From positions 124,001 through 188,000 of the forward strand of contig JAIOOR010000021.1 of assembly GCA_021414365.1 (NCBI GenBank): 64,000 bases of DNA, read 5' to 3'. The notes beneath the pieces are model-generated. The model did not search any database. It was not told where the DNA came from and saw only the letters and a program-made list of their open reading frames with translations. The translations under genes and the position numbers were made by a program. This DNA is from Nitrosarchaeum sp. (GTDB lineage: Archaea; Thermoproteota; Nitrososphaeria; Nitrososphaerales; Nitrosopumilaceae). Below, piece by piece: positions 6,587 through 14,849 of this stretch. Numbering within the stretch: position 1 is the stretch's first letter; each line of letters begins with the position of its first letter.

Positions 6587-7038
6587 TATTTTTCAACTTC
6601 CTTTTTTTGATTCTTTGTTACTTTTGTTTCTTTAGTTATAGTTTCTTTCTTTTCTGTTTTTTCTATGACTGTTTTTGGTTTTTCATTTGCTTTCTTTCCT
6701 TCTAATTTTGCAATTCTCCATTTATCGTCAGTATTCAAGTCTGTGACTAAAAGATTTGAGGTGTGAATATAGACATCGAATTTTTCTCCTTTTGTCTTTT
6801 CTTTTTTTACTCCTTCAACTGAAACACTATTTTTCTTTGTTAATACTTTGGAAATTTTTCCATCTACTCCTTTGAATTCTCCTCTGACAATTTTTATGCT
6901 GTCTCCTTTGATGACTCTGACACTTTTTTTACCATATTTTTTACGTAGATCTTCGGATAATTGACTTCCAAGTTGTTTACTTCTTGTATGAAATGATGCA
7001 CGATGAATTAAATTATTACGTGATTTTGATGGTTTCAT
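6586..7038 (-). CDS. rpl24: Large-subunit ribosomal protein L24 (uL24)
   Basis: 150 residues. The KOW motif, with KGDSIKIVRGEFKGVDGKISKVL near residues 44-66, and the archaeal L26e-like body are clear. Residues beyond about 118 form a Lys/Glu/Thr-rich, low-complexity tail (KETITKETKVTKNQKKEVEK) that is longer than in most archaeal L24 proteins. The core protein initiates large-subunit assembly; the tail's role is unknown and probably disordered. Confidence 0.92.
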   Translation of the reverse strand: MKPSKSRNNLIHRASFHTRSKQLGSQLSEDLRKKYGKKSVRVIKGDSIKIVRGEFKGVDGKISKVLTKKNSVSVEGVKKEKTKGEKFDVYIHTSNLLVTDLNTDDKWRIAKLEGKKANEKPKTVIEKTEKKETITKETKVTKNQKKEVEK

Positions 7039-7039
7039 C

Positions 7040-7462
7040 TCATACCACCATTGATGCCAAGTTAGCTACTCTTGGCCATTTTTCTGAAGCTTCTGCTGCA
7101 ACTGGTCCTTTGATGTCAGTTCCTTTGACTTCTCCTTCAGGAGTTATCAAAACAGCTGCATTGTCTTCAAAGCACACTCTTACACCGTTTAATCTACGAA
7201 CTGCATATTTCTGTCTAATTATAACTGCGCCATACACCTGTTTTCTTAATTCTGCTGGACCTTTTTTTACAACAACATTACAAAAATCTCCAACAGATGC
7301 TGCTGCTAATTGTGCATGTCTAGTGTGATGTCTTTGCACCATTACTATTTCAAGAATTTTTGCACCTGTATTATCTGCACATACAATTTGTGCACCTATA
7401 GGTATGGCCTTTGTTACACGAGGACGGAATTCCGATACTCCTTTTCCTGCTTGTTTTGCCAT
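7040..7462 (-). CDS. rpl14: Large-subunit ribosomal protein L14 (uL14)
   Basis: 140 residues. The conserved IVCADNTGAKILEIVMVQ and GDFCNVVVKKGPAELRKQVYGAVIIRQKYAVRR stretches and the RVCFEDNAAVLITPEGEVKGTDIKGPVA block define uL14/L23e. It binds 23S rRNA at the subunit interface and is a docking site for aIF6. Overlaps the rps17 stop by one base. Confidence 0.94.
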   Translation of the reverse strand: MAKQAGKGVSEFRPRVTKAIPIGAQIVCADNTGAKILEIVMVQRHHTRHAQLAAASVGDFCNVVVKKGPAELRKQVYGAVIIRQKYAVRRLNGVRVCFEDNAAVLITPEGEVKGTDIKGPVAAEASEKWPRVANLASMVV

Positions 7463-7785
7463 TATGCTTTAACCTCCACAACAACATATGATACTGATTT
7501 TGATATTGGTCTACATTCTGCAGTCAATACATGATCACCTGTTTCAACATCTATACATTCAGGAACATGTGCATGAATTGTGTTTTTACTTCTTGCATAT
7601 CTTTTGAATTTTATGTAATAAATTGGCGATTCTTTTTGTAGTGTGATTGTTTGTTTTGCTTTATTACTTGTAACTTTACCATCAAACAATTTTCCTCTCA
7701 CTGATAACTTACCATGAAATGGACAATGCATATCTGTACATTCTCTGGTAGGTGCTTTTACTTTCAATCCAATGTTTAGTGTCAT
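7462..7785 (-). CDS. rps17: Small-subunit ribosomal protein S17 (uS17)
   Basis: 107 residues, archaeal S11e-like form. The motif HCPFHGKLSVRGKLFDGKV near residues 20-38, the KFKRYARSKNTIHAHVPECIDVETGDHVLTAECRPISKSVSYVVVE segment and the OB-fold strand order identify it. It binds the 5' domain of 16S rRNA. Its ATG overlaps the end of the RNase P subunit gene by 4 bp. Confidence 0.94.
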   Translation of the reverse strand: MTLNIGLKVKAPTRECTDMHCPFHGKLSVRGKLFDGKVTSNKAKQTITLQKESPIYYIKFKRYARSKNTIHAHVPECIDVETGDHVLTAECRPISKSVSYVVVEVKA

Positions 7786-8048
7786 GCCTTTCCTCCTATT
7801 CTATCAAATGGTCTTTTTGAAATTTTTGAACCCTTTAAAATAACATCTGTATTATCTATTGAGAATTTCCAAACATTATTTGATTTTGCAATCATTTTAG
7901 ATCCATTTTTGGTGTTAATTATAATCATTGATTTTGTTTCATCTATTATTGTTCCATTTAATCCTATGATTTGAGAATTTGATGATTCTATTATTTCCGT
8001 GCGTAATCCAATTAATTCATGTGATGATAAATTCTCTGCAGTGATCAT
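7782..8048 (-). CDS. rnp1: Ribonuclease P protein component 1 (p29/Pop4)
   Basis: 88 residues with the Sm-like barrel of archaeal Rpp29: ELIGLRTEIIESSNSQIIGLNGTIIDETKSMIIIN, then the KFSIDNTDVILKGSKISKRPFDRIG closing segment. It pairs with Rpp21 to assemble RNase P, which trims tRNA 5' leaders. Its place between L29 and S17 is the ancestral archaeal arrangement, and four-base overlaps on both sides show tight coupling with ribosomal protein synthesis. Confidence 0.9.
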   Translation of the reverse strand: MITAENLSSHELIGLRTEIIESSNSQIIGLNGTIIDETKSMIIINTKNGSKMIAKSNNVWKFSIDNTDVILKGSKISKRPFDRIGGKA

Positions 8049-8248
8049 TTTGTTTTCATCTCATTTAATCTTGTCATCATTCTTGCGATATCATGTCTTA
8101 GTGGTTTTAGCTTTCCACTCTCTTTTCTTAATGTGCCTTTTGAACCATCAACTCTTAATTTTGCAAGCTCACTTCTGGTTTCTTGAATTTTGCTTTTAAG
8201 ATCTTTTTCATTTAACTCTCTTATTGTTTTCATGGTTAATCTGGTCAT
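8045..8248 (-). CDS. rpl29: Large-subunit ribosomal protein L29 (uL29)
   Basis: 67 residues, a two-helix coiled hairpin: [54 protein letters not shown]. The start may be the ATG at 8248, which overlaps the rps3 stop, or the ATG six codons later (MKTIREL), which gives the usual family N-terminus. uL29 lies at the exit tunnel near the SRP and translocon docking site. Confidence 0.9.
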   Translation of the reverse strand: MTRLTMKTIRELNEKDLKSKIQETRSELAKLRVDGSKGTLRKESGKLKPLRHDIARMMTRLNEMKTK

Positions 8249-9000
8249 AGTAGCTTGGCCTCCTCTTCCTCAAGTGTTTCAAGTTCTTTCATTTTTTCTT
8301 CCTCTATTGCAATTTGTTCAGATTCTGTTCTTGCTTTGCGTTCCACTTCTGTTTCATCTCTCATTTTACCAGTACCTGAATCTTTGATCTGCTTTGCTTT
8401 CTTTGGTTTGGCAATCCGTAGTTCAAATTCTGGAATGAATTTTTCATTTCTTGCAATTCTAATTCTAATTCCAATTAACCCCATCGCAGTCTCTACATGT
8501 GCAATATCTTCATCCACAATTACTTCTGCATGATGTCCTGCTCTTGGCAAAATTCCTGCTGTGTGTTTTTCAAATGCTGAACGATCTCCTCGTAATTTTC
8601 CTGAAATTGTAATTTGAACACCCATAGCACCGTTTTCCATTATTTGTTTTAATGTCCACATTGTGGCTCTTCTAAATGCGGTACCTCGTTCTAAGTGGGA
8701 TGCCATTCTATTACACATTACACTTGGTGATAGTTCTGGCTTGTCAATTTCTACTACTGATATTTGTGGATTCTTCAATCCAAAATCTTTTGCAAGTTTA
8801 TCTGTTAATTCTCTAATTCCTGAACCCTTTCTTCCAATAACTATACCAGGTCGTGTTACATGTAGTGCAACTCTAGTTCCTGTAGGTGTTTTTGAAATCT
8901 CTGCATGAGAAAATCCTGCATCTTTAATTGCAACTCTTAGATAATCTTTGAGAAGCATCATGTTGTAATTGTCTTTGATTACGTTTTTCACTGCAGACAT
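8245..9000 (-). CDS. rps3: Small-subunit ribosomal protein S3 (uS3)
   Basis: 251 residues. The type II KH domain has [43 protein letters not shown] (about 50-90), followed by the S3 C-terminal domain with [15 protein letters not shown] and [15 protein letters not shown]. The last about 50 residues are charged and helical ([31 protein letters not shown]), an archaeal extension. It lines the mRNA entry channel. Confidence 0.94.
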   Translation of the reverse strand: MSAVKNVIKDNYNMMLLKDYLRVAIKDAGFSHAEISKTPTGTRVALHVTRPGIVIGRKGSGIRELTDKLAKDFGLKNPQISVVEIDKPELSPSVMCNRMASHLERGTAFRRATMWTLKQIMENGAMGVQITISGKLRGDRSAFEKHTAGILPRAGHHAEVIVDEDIAHVETAMGLIGIRIRIARNEKFIPEFELRIAKPKKAKQIKDSGTGKMRDETEVERKARTESEQIAIEEEKMKELETLEEEEAKLL

Positions 9001-9001
9001 G

Positions 9002-9460
9002 TTATAACTCCTGTGCCACCAATTCTACATGTGTTAACACATTATTTTTTGGACTAGCTCTTCCCATAGCTCTTGGTGTGAATCTTTTAACAATAGTTCC
9101 TTTGTGTACTGTAGCATTTACAATTCTTAATCTGTCTAAATCCATTCCTTTGTATTCTGCATTTGATTCCAAATTATCTAACACTTTGATGAATTCCTTA
9201 ACTGTTTTTTGTGGATAACGGCCTGACATCATTCCAGGATCTGATCTATGCCCAACTTGATTATTATATCTTCTAAATGCAATTGCTCTTTGTTTAGTAA
9301 TTACTGCTTGCAAATAGTCTCTGGCTTTTTCAATTGAAAGTCCCTTTATTGCAACAGCTACTTCACGAGCATGTTTGTGTGAAATGTCTTTTTCTCTTAA
9401 TGAAGAACGAACATGTTTTGTTGCATCAAAATTTTGAAATGCGTATTTGAATCTGCCCAT
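9002..9460 (-). CDS. rpl22: Large-subunit ribosomal protein L22 (uL22)
   Basis: 152 residues from [12 protein letters not shown]. Archaeal L17e-like features are [35 protein letters not shown] and the tunnel beta-hairpin near [16 protein letters not shown]. An in-frame GTG three codons upstream (9469) is possible, but the ATG gives the conserved N-terminus. uL22 reaches into the exit tunnel. Confidence 0.93.
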   Translation of the reverse strand: MGRFKYAFQNFDATKHVRSSLREKDISHKHAREVAVAIKGLSIEKARDYLQAVITKQRAIAFRRYNNQVGHRSDPGMMSGRYPQKTVKEFIKVLDNLESNAEYKGMDLDRLRIVNATVHKGTIVKRFTPRAMGRASPKNNVLTHVELVAQEL

Positions 9461-9465
9461 AATAA

Positions 9466-9861
9466 TCACTTTAATGGTACGTAGAGACTGGATCTTGATG
9501 CTCCAACACCTGGTGCACCGTGAGATACTCTTTTGTTTGTAATTACATATTCTCCCAGATAATGACCGATCATTTCACTCCTTAATAGAACTGGAGTGAA
9601 TTCCTTTCCTGAAAAAACATTTACTGTAACACCTACCATGTATGGTAATACAATCAAATCTCTAGAATGTGTTTTGATTGGATTCTTTATTTTACCTGCC
9701 TTTGCAGATTTTATCTCTTCGATTAATTTTCTTTTATCATCAGTAATTCCTCTGGTAAGTGATCTTCTTTGTCTTGCATTGAATATCTGGAATAATTTCT
9801 CTAGTGACATGTTTTCTAGTTCCTCTTTAGGTAGTCCACGATATAGAAATTCTTTGACCAT
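9466..9861 (-). CDS. rps19: Small-subunit ribosomal protein S19 (uS19)
   Basis: 131 residues, the archaeal S15 form. The block SRDLIVLPYMVGVTVNVFSGKEFTPVLLRSEMIGHYLGEYVITNKRVSHGAPGVGASRSS is diagnostic. It binds 16S rRNA in the head with S13. Upstream, only 41 bp separates it from rpl23, so the L2 gene that normally sits here is absent. Confidence 0.94.
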   Translation of the reverse strand: MVKEFLYRGLPKEELENMSLEKLFQIFNARQRRSLTRGITDDKRKLIEEIKSAKAGKIKNPIKTHSRDLIVLPYMVGVTVNVFSGKEFTPVLLRSEMIGHYLGEYVITNKRVSHGAPGVGASRSSLYVPLK

Positions 9862-9902
9862 CTTAATTCTCCTTTAGTATTGATGAATTTTTGTTATCCA
9901 TA

Positions 9903-10169
9903 TTATAGCATTCCTATCTTTGTGGCTAGGTCTCTGGCTTTTTCCGTAGTTTCAAATTGGACAAATGCTTTCTTACCATAAATTGTTCTTGCTGTGTTAA
10001 CATTGATGGCTTTTTGATTGTATAGTGCATCTACCGCTTTGATTATCTCTGGTTTGCTTGCTGATTTATCTACAATAAAACAAATTTTACTTTCGTTTTC
10101 AATCATGGCAAATGTTTTCTCTGTGATGTATGGTTTCAAAATGATTTTACTTGCTTGATCTACATTCAT
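9903..10169 (-). CDS. rpl23: Large-subunit ribosomal protein L23 (uL23)
   Basis: 88 residues. IILKPYITEKTFAMIENESKICFIVDKSASKPEIIKAVDALYNQKAINVNTARTIYGKKAFVQF is the typical archaeal L23 core. It forms part of the exit-tunnel rim and the SRP docking surface. Overlaps rpl4 by 4 bp. Confidence 0.94.
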   Translation of the reverse strand: MNVDQASKIILKPYITEKTFAMIENESKICFIVDKSASKPEIIKAVDALYNQKAINVNTARTIYGKKAFVQFETTEKARDLATKIGML

Positions 10170-10978
10170 CGTATTTTCACCATTAATTCTAAATGTGCAG
10201 ATTTTATTTTTGCAATTTCTTCTAGTGCTGCTTTTGAATATACTGTTAATCTGATAGGATCTGAACCTGGTGCTAAATCTAAAACGCTCAGGTCTTTAAC
10301 TGCTCTTACTTCTACTCCTGGCAAAGCCCCACATGCTTTGCTTATTTTTGATGCATCTTTTGTTACAAACAAAACACTTTTGCCTACTTTTTTACTTCTT
10401 CCTCTAAGTGAAGATTTTCCTGTACGTGGTTTTCTTGATAATAGTCTTTCAACATCTTTCATAAGTTTTAGATCTTCTAACAATTTTGACATTTGACTTG
10501 CTTTTGAAATTGATTCTACATCATTTGATATTATGATTGGGAATGAATCTATGCCTTCTACTTTATGGCCTCTTGATTTTATCAAATCTTTTGATGCGGT
10601 TGCTGCAATTGCAGAACACAACGCCAATTTGTTTTCTTGTTTATTTAATTTCTTAAAAATTACTCTATCTACAATTGGAGGATGAGCTTGTCTTCCACCT
10701 CTTACTGATGCAACACCACCAGCTTGACCTTGTCTTCCACCACCACCACCTTTCATTTTAGCAATACGTGCTTGATGCTGTCCTGTTGGTGGATCATTTG
10801 ATCTTGCTACTACATCCATACCTGCTGTTGGATGTCTACCTTGTGGTTGAAATTTATGTGAAGTTAGATTTGTAAATGCTTTATGAATTAATTCTGCTCT
10901 AAATGGAGTAGAAAATATCAACGGTAATTCCACTTCACCGTCTTTAGTTCCTGTTAGTGTAAATGCTGTTGTTTTCAT
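10166..10978 (-). CDS. rpl4: Large-subunit ribosomal protein L4 (uL4)
   Basis: 270 residues, archaeal L1e-like length. The tunnel-lining loop with GGGGGRQGQAGGVASVRGGRQAHPP near residues 77-101 and the C-terminal LFVTKDASKISKACGALPGVEVRAVKDLSVLDLAPG block identify it. Starts one base inside the rpl3 stop. Confidence 0.94.
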   Translation of the reverse strand: MKTTAFTLTGTKDGEVELPLIFSTPFRAELIHKAFTNLTSHKFQPQGRHPTAGMDVVARSNDPPTGQHQARIAKMKGGGGGRQGQAGGVASVRGGRQAHPPIVDRVIFKKLNKQENKLALCSAIAATASKDLIKSRGHKVEGIDSFPIIISNDVESISKASQMSKLLEDLKLMKDVERLLSRKPRTGKSSLRGRSKKVGKSVLFVTKDASKISKACGALPGVEVRAVKDLSVLDLAPGSDPIRLTVYSKAALEEIAKIKSAHLELMVKIR

Positions 10979-11973
10979 TATATTACTACCTCTAAAATAT
11001 TTGGTTTGGAAATCTTTACAGGTGCATTTCTAATTTGACTTCTCAGTTTAATCAATCTTCTATATGTTCCTGGAACTGAACCTTTTAGAATAATAAAATC
11101 TCCTTTAACCAAACCAAAATGTTTGTATCCACCATCTGGATTTATTTTTATTTGATTAGTTTCTGTATTACCCATCACCATAATTCTTTTGTCGTATTCT
11201 GTTCTTTGATGAAATCCCATCTGTCCTGCTCTTGGAACTGAATACATGACACTTGCTGGTGAAATAGGACCTAATGATGCAACTTCTCTAACTGTCTTTC
11301 TTGATTTATGCTGTTTTTTCTTTACTCCGAATCTTTGAATTACGCCTTGCCATCCTTTACCTTTTGTAATTGCTGCAACGTCAATTGTTGCACCGGTTTC
11401 AAAAATTTGATCAATTTTAATTTCTTTTCCTAGTAATTCTTTTACATGTGCAAATTGTTTTTTGACATCTCCGCCGCTAACTAGAGCTTCAAAGATGTAT
11501 GGCTTTTTTTGTTCCAAACCTGCATCACGTGGTGATACTGCAACTATCGCAAAAATCTCTTTTACCCTACCTAGAATTTTCTCTGCATTCTCAATTGCAT
11601 TTGCTTCTTTATTTTTTAAGTTAATTTCTTTTGAAATGCTTTTTGGAAATTCATTTGCATAAACATCAAATTCTGCATGCAATCCATAATGATCTTTTGA
11701 ATATCCTCTAACTCCTAATATTGAAACTGGCGGAGTTACTAAAACTGTTCCAAGACTCACAAGTTGTTTTCCTGCATTTGGAGTTTTATCACGATCATCA
11801 ATGGTGACTAATTGAACACATCCAGCTTTGAAGCCACAATGTGCTAAAATTTTTGGTTCATCGGAATTATTTTTTGGCCAAGTTCTGATTCTTGCCTCCA
11901 TGCTTCTAGCACGTCCTCTAGGATAGTATGCAGCACTTCCTCTACGTGGTTGAGCGTATTTTCTATGACCCAT
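10978..11973 (-). CDS. rpl3: Large-subunit ribosomal protein L3 (uL3)
   Basis: 331 residues, archaeal/eukaryotic length. GHRKYAQPRRGSAAYYPRGRA at the N-terminus, GKGWQGVIQRFGVKKKQHKSRKTVREVASLGPISPASVMYSVPRAGQMGFHQRTEYDKRIMVMGN, and KGSVPGTYRRLIKLR mark uL3. It contacts the peptidyl transferase centre. A minus-strand AT box (12001-12010) lies about 30 nt before the ATG, so the ribosomal operon can start here even though it is also downstream of psmA and the SPOUT gene. Confidence 0.94.
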   Translation of the reverse strand: MGHRKYAQPRRGSAAYYPRGRARSMEARIRTWPKNNSDEPKILAHCGFKAGCVQLVTIDDRDKTPNAGKQLVSLGTVLVTPPVSILGVRGYSKDHYGLHAEFDVYANEFPKSISKEINLKNKEANAIENAEKILGRVKEIFAIVAVSPRDAGLEQKKPYIFEALVSGGDVKKQFAHVKELLGKEIKIDQIFETGATIDVAAITKGKGWQGVIQRFGVKKKQHKSRKTVREVASLGPISPASVMYSVPRAGQMGFHQRTEYDKRIMVMGNTETNQIKINPDGGYKHFGLVKGDFIILKGSVPGTYRRLIKLRSQIRNAPVKISKPNILEVVI

Positions 11974-12022
11974 GGATAAATCGAAATCGTCTTCAACCGT
12001 CTAATAAACTATGTGAGACATG

Positions 12023-12050
12023 GTTAACCTGTAAAAATTTTCAGGTTAAC
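12023..12050. promoter_or_regulatory. Inverted repeat upstream of the ribosomal operon
   Basis: GTTAACCTG and CAGGTTAAC form a perfect 9-bp inverted repeat around a 10-nt AT loop. It lies 13 bp upstream of the likely rpl3 TATA box and 19 bp after the stop of the 36-residue gene. It could be a repressor or activator operator for the ribosomal operon, or a hairpin at the end of the upstream transcript. Confidence 0.5.
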
Positions 12051-12068
12051 GAACTATTTTAATTCTGA

Positions 12069-12179
12069 TCATGGTTTTATCATGTTGTTTACAAAATTCC
12101 AAATAGTAACTCCTCCAATTATGACTCCTATTGCTCCTAATCCGATTGCTAAAATCAAGAAATTTCTTTTTTCAGGCAT
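12069..12179 (-). CDS. 36-residue single-helix membrane microprotein
   Basis: The frame starts ATG at 12179, 5 bp after the stop of the SPOUT methyltransferase gene, and ends TGA at 12069. It encodes a charged start (MPEKRN), one helix rich in Ile, Leu and Gly (FLILAIGLGAIGVIIGGVTI) and a short polar end (WNFVNNMIKP). It sits between psmA/SPOUT and the ribosomal operon on the same strand, so co-transcription is likely. The family is not recognised. A truncated SecE or Sec61-beta is unlikely because the diagnostic motifs are missing. Confidence 0.5.
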   Translation of the reverse strand: MPEKRNFLILAIGLGAIGVIIGGVTIWNFVNNMIKP

Positions 12180-12184
12180 TTTTT

Positions 12185-12997
12185 TTAATTTACTTTGTAT
12201 GCATTAATTATTGATAATGTTCCTAGCAATGCTTCTTCCAATCTCACTGTTTCTGTTGCCTGATTTGGAAAAAAGTTTAATGTTTTAGCATTCTGAATAT
12301 TTTTCATTTTCCCTCCAAGTATCTCATGAACTCCTTTTTCTGGAGAACCAAAAACTACTAGAATTGGAATATCTGCGCTCAGATATTTTGATAACTGTTC
12401 TTTTGTGGCTGTCTTCCCTTTTTTTGATGTGATTATTGTATTTCCTTGCCATTCTGTTAACAATGAAAACAGATTTGCTCTTTCTTTTACTGTGTATCCC
12501 CAATACAATGGCGTTTCACTTCTTTGAATTTCTTTTACTGAAAAATCTGGATGGCCTGACTTGAATTGAACTGTTACTCGCTTCCCAACATTCTCTTTTC
12601 CAAAAAATGGTATCAATTCATTTATTCCAACATCTACAAACCGTTTTCCTTTGATACTTACTACAACTCCATCTCTTACGTCTCCAACGTTTATTTTTTT
12701 AGAGTTTGCTGGAGTTGAATGACTGGGAATTCTTAATGGCATTAACACTCCTGCAAATTTCAATTCATTCATTTTTGGAAAAAGTCTTCTTCGTAAAAAT
12801 TGAGGTGTTTCTAAATATTTTAAAATAGTTACAAGTAAACTTCCGTCTTCTCTATAGTTGCCTTCTTGATAAACGTAAATTGTATCTATTTTAAAAATAG
12901 AACACGCTCTGGCAAGAACTGATATTTTTCTAGTCTTGTCTATCTTTAAAGATTCATCGGATAACGATGACTCTGGAATTGCAATAGATATTTTCAA
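12185..12997 (-). CDS. SPOUT-family RNA methyltransferase (PF02598-like, SPOUT1/C9orf114 type)
   Basis: 270 residues. The N-terminus (ISIAIPESSLSDESLKIDKTRKISVLARACSIFKIDTIYVY) is the Rossmann-like half of the putative RNA-methyltransferase family PF02598. A central OB-like insert follows (NVGDVRDGVVVSIKGKRFVDVGI), then a C-terminal SPOUT knot with IPILVVFGSPEKGVHEIL and NFFPNQATETVRLEEALLGTLSII, where SAM binds. The partner substrate is probably rRNA, because the gene precedes L3 in archaea. It follows psmA by 32 bp. Confidence 0.8.
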   Translation of the reverse strand: MKISIAIPESSLSDESLKIDKTRKISVLARACSIFKIDTIYVYQEGNYREDGSLLVTILKYLETPQFLRRRLFPKMNELKFAGVLMPLRIPSHSTPANSKKINVGDVRDGVVVSIKGKRFVDVGINELIPFFGKENVGKRVTVQFKSGHPDFSVKEIQRSETPLYWGYTVKERANLFSLLTEWQGNTIITSKKGKTATKEQLSKYLSADIPILVVFGSPEKGVHEILGGKMKNIQNAKTLNFFPNQATETVRLEEALLGTLSIINAYKVN

Positions 12998-13029
12998 TGT
13001 AATTTAATCACACATGAAGTATTACTATG

Positions 13030-13764
13030 TTATTTTCCGTGAGGATATTTCTCTTTAGCAATTTTTGCATATTTTGCTATCTGTTCATCCGATACTAATT
13101 CAAATAAACCTGTTTTTGTTTTAATCTGTGCCATTCTAATGTGACTTGTACTTTCTTTATCTTCACTTGATAGATAAATTGCTGCTGATGCTAATGCAGC
13201 TGCATCATCTAGAGACAATTCTTTATTGTATGTTTTCTCTAGAAAATCAGTTACTTGATCAGATCCTGACCCAATAGCAATTGCATCATATGAAATGTAT
13301 GTTCCACTTGGATCTGTTAAATATATTTGAGGATTATTATTTACTACACCACCTAAAATTAATGCAACTCCAAAAGGTCTTACTCCTGCATACTGTGTAA
13401 ACTGTTGACATTGATCAGCTAAATGCTTTGCAATTGTTTCAACTTCTACTGGTTCATCATATATCATCTTGTTACTTTGAGAAAAGAATCTTGCATTATC
13501 TACCTGACTTCTTGCATCTGGAATGTATCCTGCAGCTGCCACTCCAACATGATCATCTATCTGAAATATTTTTTGAGCAATATCTGTTATCTGTAACTTT
13601 CTTGGTTTTTCCTCTACTGCAATTATTACCCCTTCTTTTGATTTGATTCCAATTGCAATGGTTCCTCTTCTTACAGTTTCAATAGCATATTCTACTTGGT
13701 ATAATCTACCGTCTGGTGAAAATACTGTAATTGCTCTATCGTAACCTTGTTGTGCTGGAAGCAT
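13030..13764 (-). CDS. psmA: Proteasome subunit alpha
   Basis: 244 residues. The alpha-type N-terminal motif YDRAITVFSPDGRLYQVEYAIETVRRGTIAIGIKSKEGV marks residues 8-46. The body follows with GYIPDARSQVDNARFFSQSN, GVRPFGVALILGGV and the C-terminal helix region. Alpha subunits are not proteolytic; they form the outer rings and gate the 20S chamber, taking substrate from PAN/Cdc48 ATPases. A TATA element about 26 nt upstream of the ATG at 13764 supports this start and a leaderless mRNA. Confidence 0.95.
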   Translation of the reverse strand: MLPAQQGYDRAITVFSPDGRLYQVEYAIETVRRGTIAIGIKSKEGVIIAVEEKPRKLQITDIAQKIFQIDDHVGVAAAGYIPDARSQVDNARFFSQSNKMIYDEPVEVETIAKHLADQCQQFTQYAGVRPFGVALILGGVVNNNPQIYLTDPSGTYISYDAIAIGSGSDQVTDFLEKTYNKELSLDDAAALASAAIYLSSEDKESTSHIRMAQIKTKTGLFELVSDEQIAKYAKIAKEKYPHGK

Positions 13765-13784
13765 TTGATTTTCATGCTTTGAAA

Positions 13785-13797
13785 GTTTAATTTAAGC
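13785..13797. promoter_or_regulatory. Shared AT box between psmA and the DUF371 gene
   Basis: GTTTAATTTAAGC is nearly symmetric and its centre (13790) is about 26 nt from the psmA ATG on one side and 27 nt from the DUF371 ATG on the other. One TATA element could thus serve two divergent leaderless genes. Confidence 0.45.
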
Positions 13798-13816
13798 TTT
13801 GGTTCTCTACCCTGCC

Positions 13817-14233
13817 ATGAGATTTGAAATTCAGTTTTCTGGCCATGAAAATATACGATCAAATCATCAGAAAACAATTGAGATAACAAAAGAATCACAT
13901 CTCACACCAAGTGGTGATTGTATTATTGGAGTAAACGCATCTGCAAGTTGTGCAGAATTACCCACATCATTAAAAAAGAAACTACAAAATCCAAACTCCA
14001 AAGTGACATTATCCATCAAGGTAGGCACACATGAATTCAATGTCAAAGGAAAAGGCCATGAAAACCTAAGCCTCACTCATTTAGACGATATTGTTATTAG
14101 AAAAAGTAATTTTGTATGTCCTAGAACATTGGCTGTAAAGTGTGACAAAGCATCAGATCTTATCCCACGAGAGATGATTAAATTACTTCAAAATCCAAAA
14201 ACCATAGGGACTTTTACTATCACAGTTGATTAA
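13817..14233 (+). CDS. DUF371 family archaeal protein
   Basis: 138 residues from MRFEIQFSGHENIRSNHQKTIEITKESHLTPSGDCIIGVNASASC. The pattern GH-N-I-x-x-NH-x-T-x-E-x-T-K-x-x-x-LT-x-x-GDCIIGV is characteristic of DUF371, a short archaeal beta-rich family. The C-half (KSNFVCPRTLAVKCDKASDLIPREMIKLLQNPK) is also typical. An ATG six codons upstream of this one is in frame with a non-conserved lead, but the inner ATG has correct spacing to the AT box. Molecular function unknown; its place divergent from the proteasome gene hints at housekeeping. Confidence 0.75.
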   Translation: MRFEIQFSGHENIRSNHQKTIEITKESHLTPSGDCIIGVNASASCAELPTSLKKKLQNPNSKVTLSIKVGTHEFNVKGKGHENLSLTHLDDIVIRKSNFVCPRTLAVKCDKASDLIPREMIKLLQNPKTIGTFTITVD

Positions 14234-14272
14234 ATCTGTGAGCATTTTATATGAATACATCTAATCTATAAC

Positions 14273-14395
14273 ATGGGTCTAAAGACAAGAATTTTCATCT
14301 TAATTCCATTAATTGCCTTTGCTGCTATAATATTTGGAACGGCAATGTATATGGAAATTTGTAAAAATTCAAGTTATGCAATACTTGACTGTTGA
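14273..14395 (+). CDS. 40-residue membrane microprotein
   Basis: A frame encoding MGLKTRIFILIPLIAFAAII followed by FGTAMYMEICKNSSYAILDC. It has one strong N-terminal helix (about 6-25) and a short polar tail with two cysteines. The start lies 40 bp after DUF371, in the same direction. Composition supports a real membrane peptide, but no family is recognised. Confidence 0.45.
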   Translation: MGLKTRIFILIPLIAFAAIIFGTAMYMEICKNSSYAILDC

Positions 14396-14490
14396 TCTCT
14401 TTTTACTAGTTGCAGATCTTCATTTATTTTCTGCTTTAGTTAAATCTGATTCAGCACGAATCTCTTAAACTATTAGTTGTGATGTTTTTT

Positions 14491-14832
14491 ATGCAAAAAC
14501 CTGTAATTGAATTACAAATATCCCGGCAGCCTTCGGAGGTGGAACTAAAAAAACTACAAGAATATTTCAAAGAAATGCCTCTTGATGACATTCTATCTGG
14601 TTTAAAATTTGCCAAAAATAGATGGTCTGCAAAAGATGCTGGAACACTAAAAGTTGGAAGAAAAAGTATAATTCAAAAAGAAGTACATTCGGTTACATTT
14701 GAACAGGCCCAATGGAGATTAAAAAATTGGAAAATGATGATTGCCAATTATCGTAGAAGAGGATACAGTTATCCTACAATCTCTAGAATTAAAAAAATTT
14801 TAATCCAAAAAAGTAAAAAGAAAATTAAATAA
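14491..14832 (+). CDS. Hypothetical basic protein
   Basis: About 113 residues from MQKPVIELQISRQPSEVELKKLQEYFKEMPLDDIL. The C-terminal half is very basic and helical (RLKNWKMMIANYRRRGYSYPTISRIKKILIQKSKKKIK). Two other starts (GTG 14479, ATG 14482) lie just upstream, but a TTAAACTA element about 23 nt before 14491 favours this one. No known domain. Its basicity suggests nucleic-acid binding (inference). Confidence 0.6.
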   Translation: MQKPVIELQISRQPSEVELKKLQEYFKEMPLDDILSGLKFAKNRWSAKDAGTLKVGRKSIIQKEVHSVTFEQAQWRLKNWKMMIANYRRRGYSYPTISRIKKILIQKSKKKIK

Positions 14833-14849
14833 TACCAGATATTATTTTA

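Noticed and set aside
12069-12179. SecE or Sec61-beta assignment for the 36-residue membrane peptide
   Set aside because: Too short and it lacks the conserved motifs of either translocon subunit.
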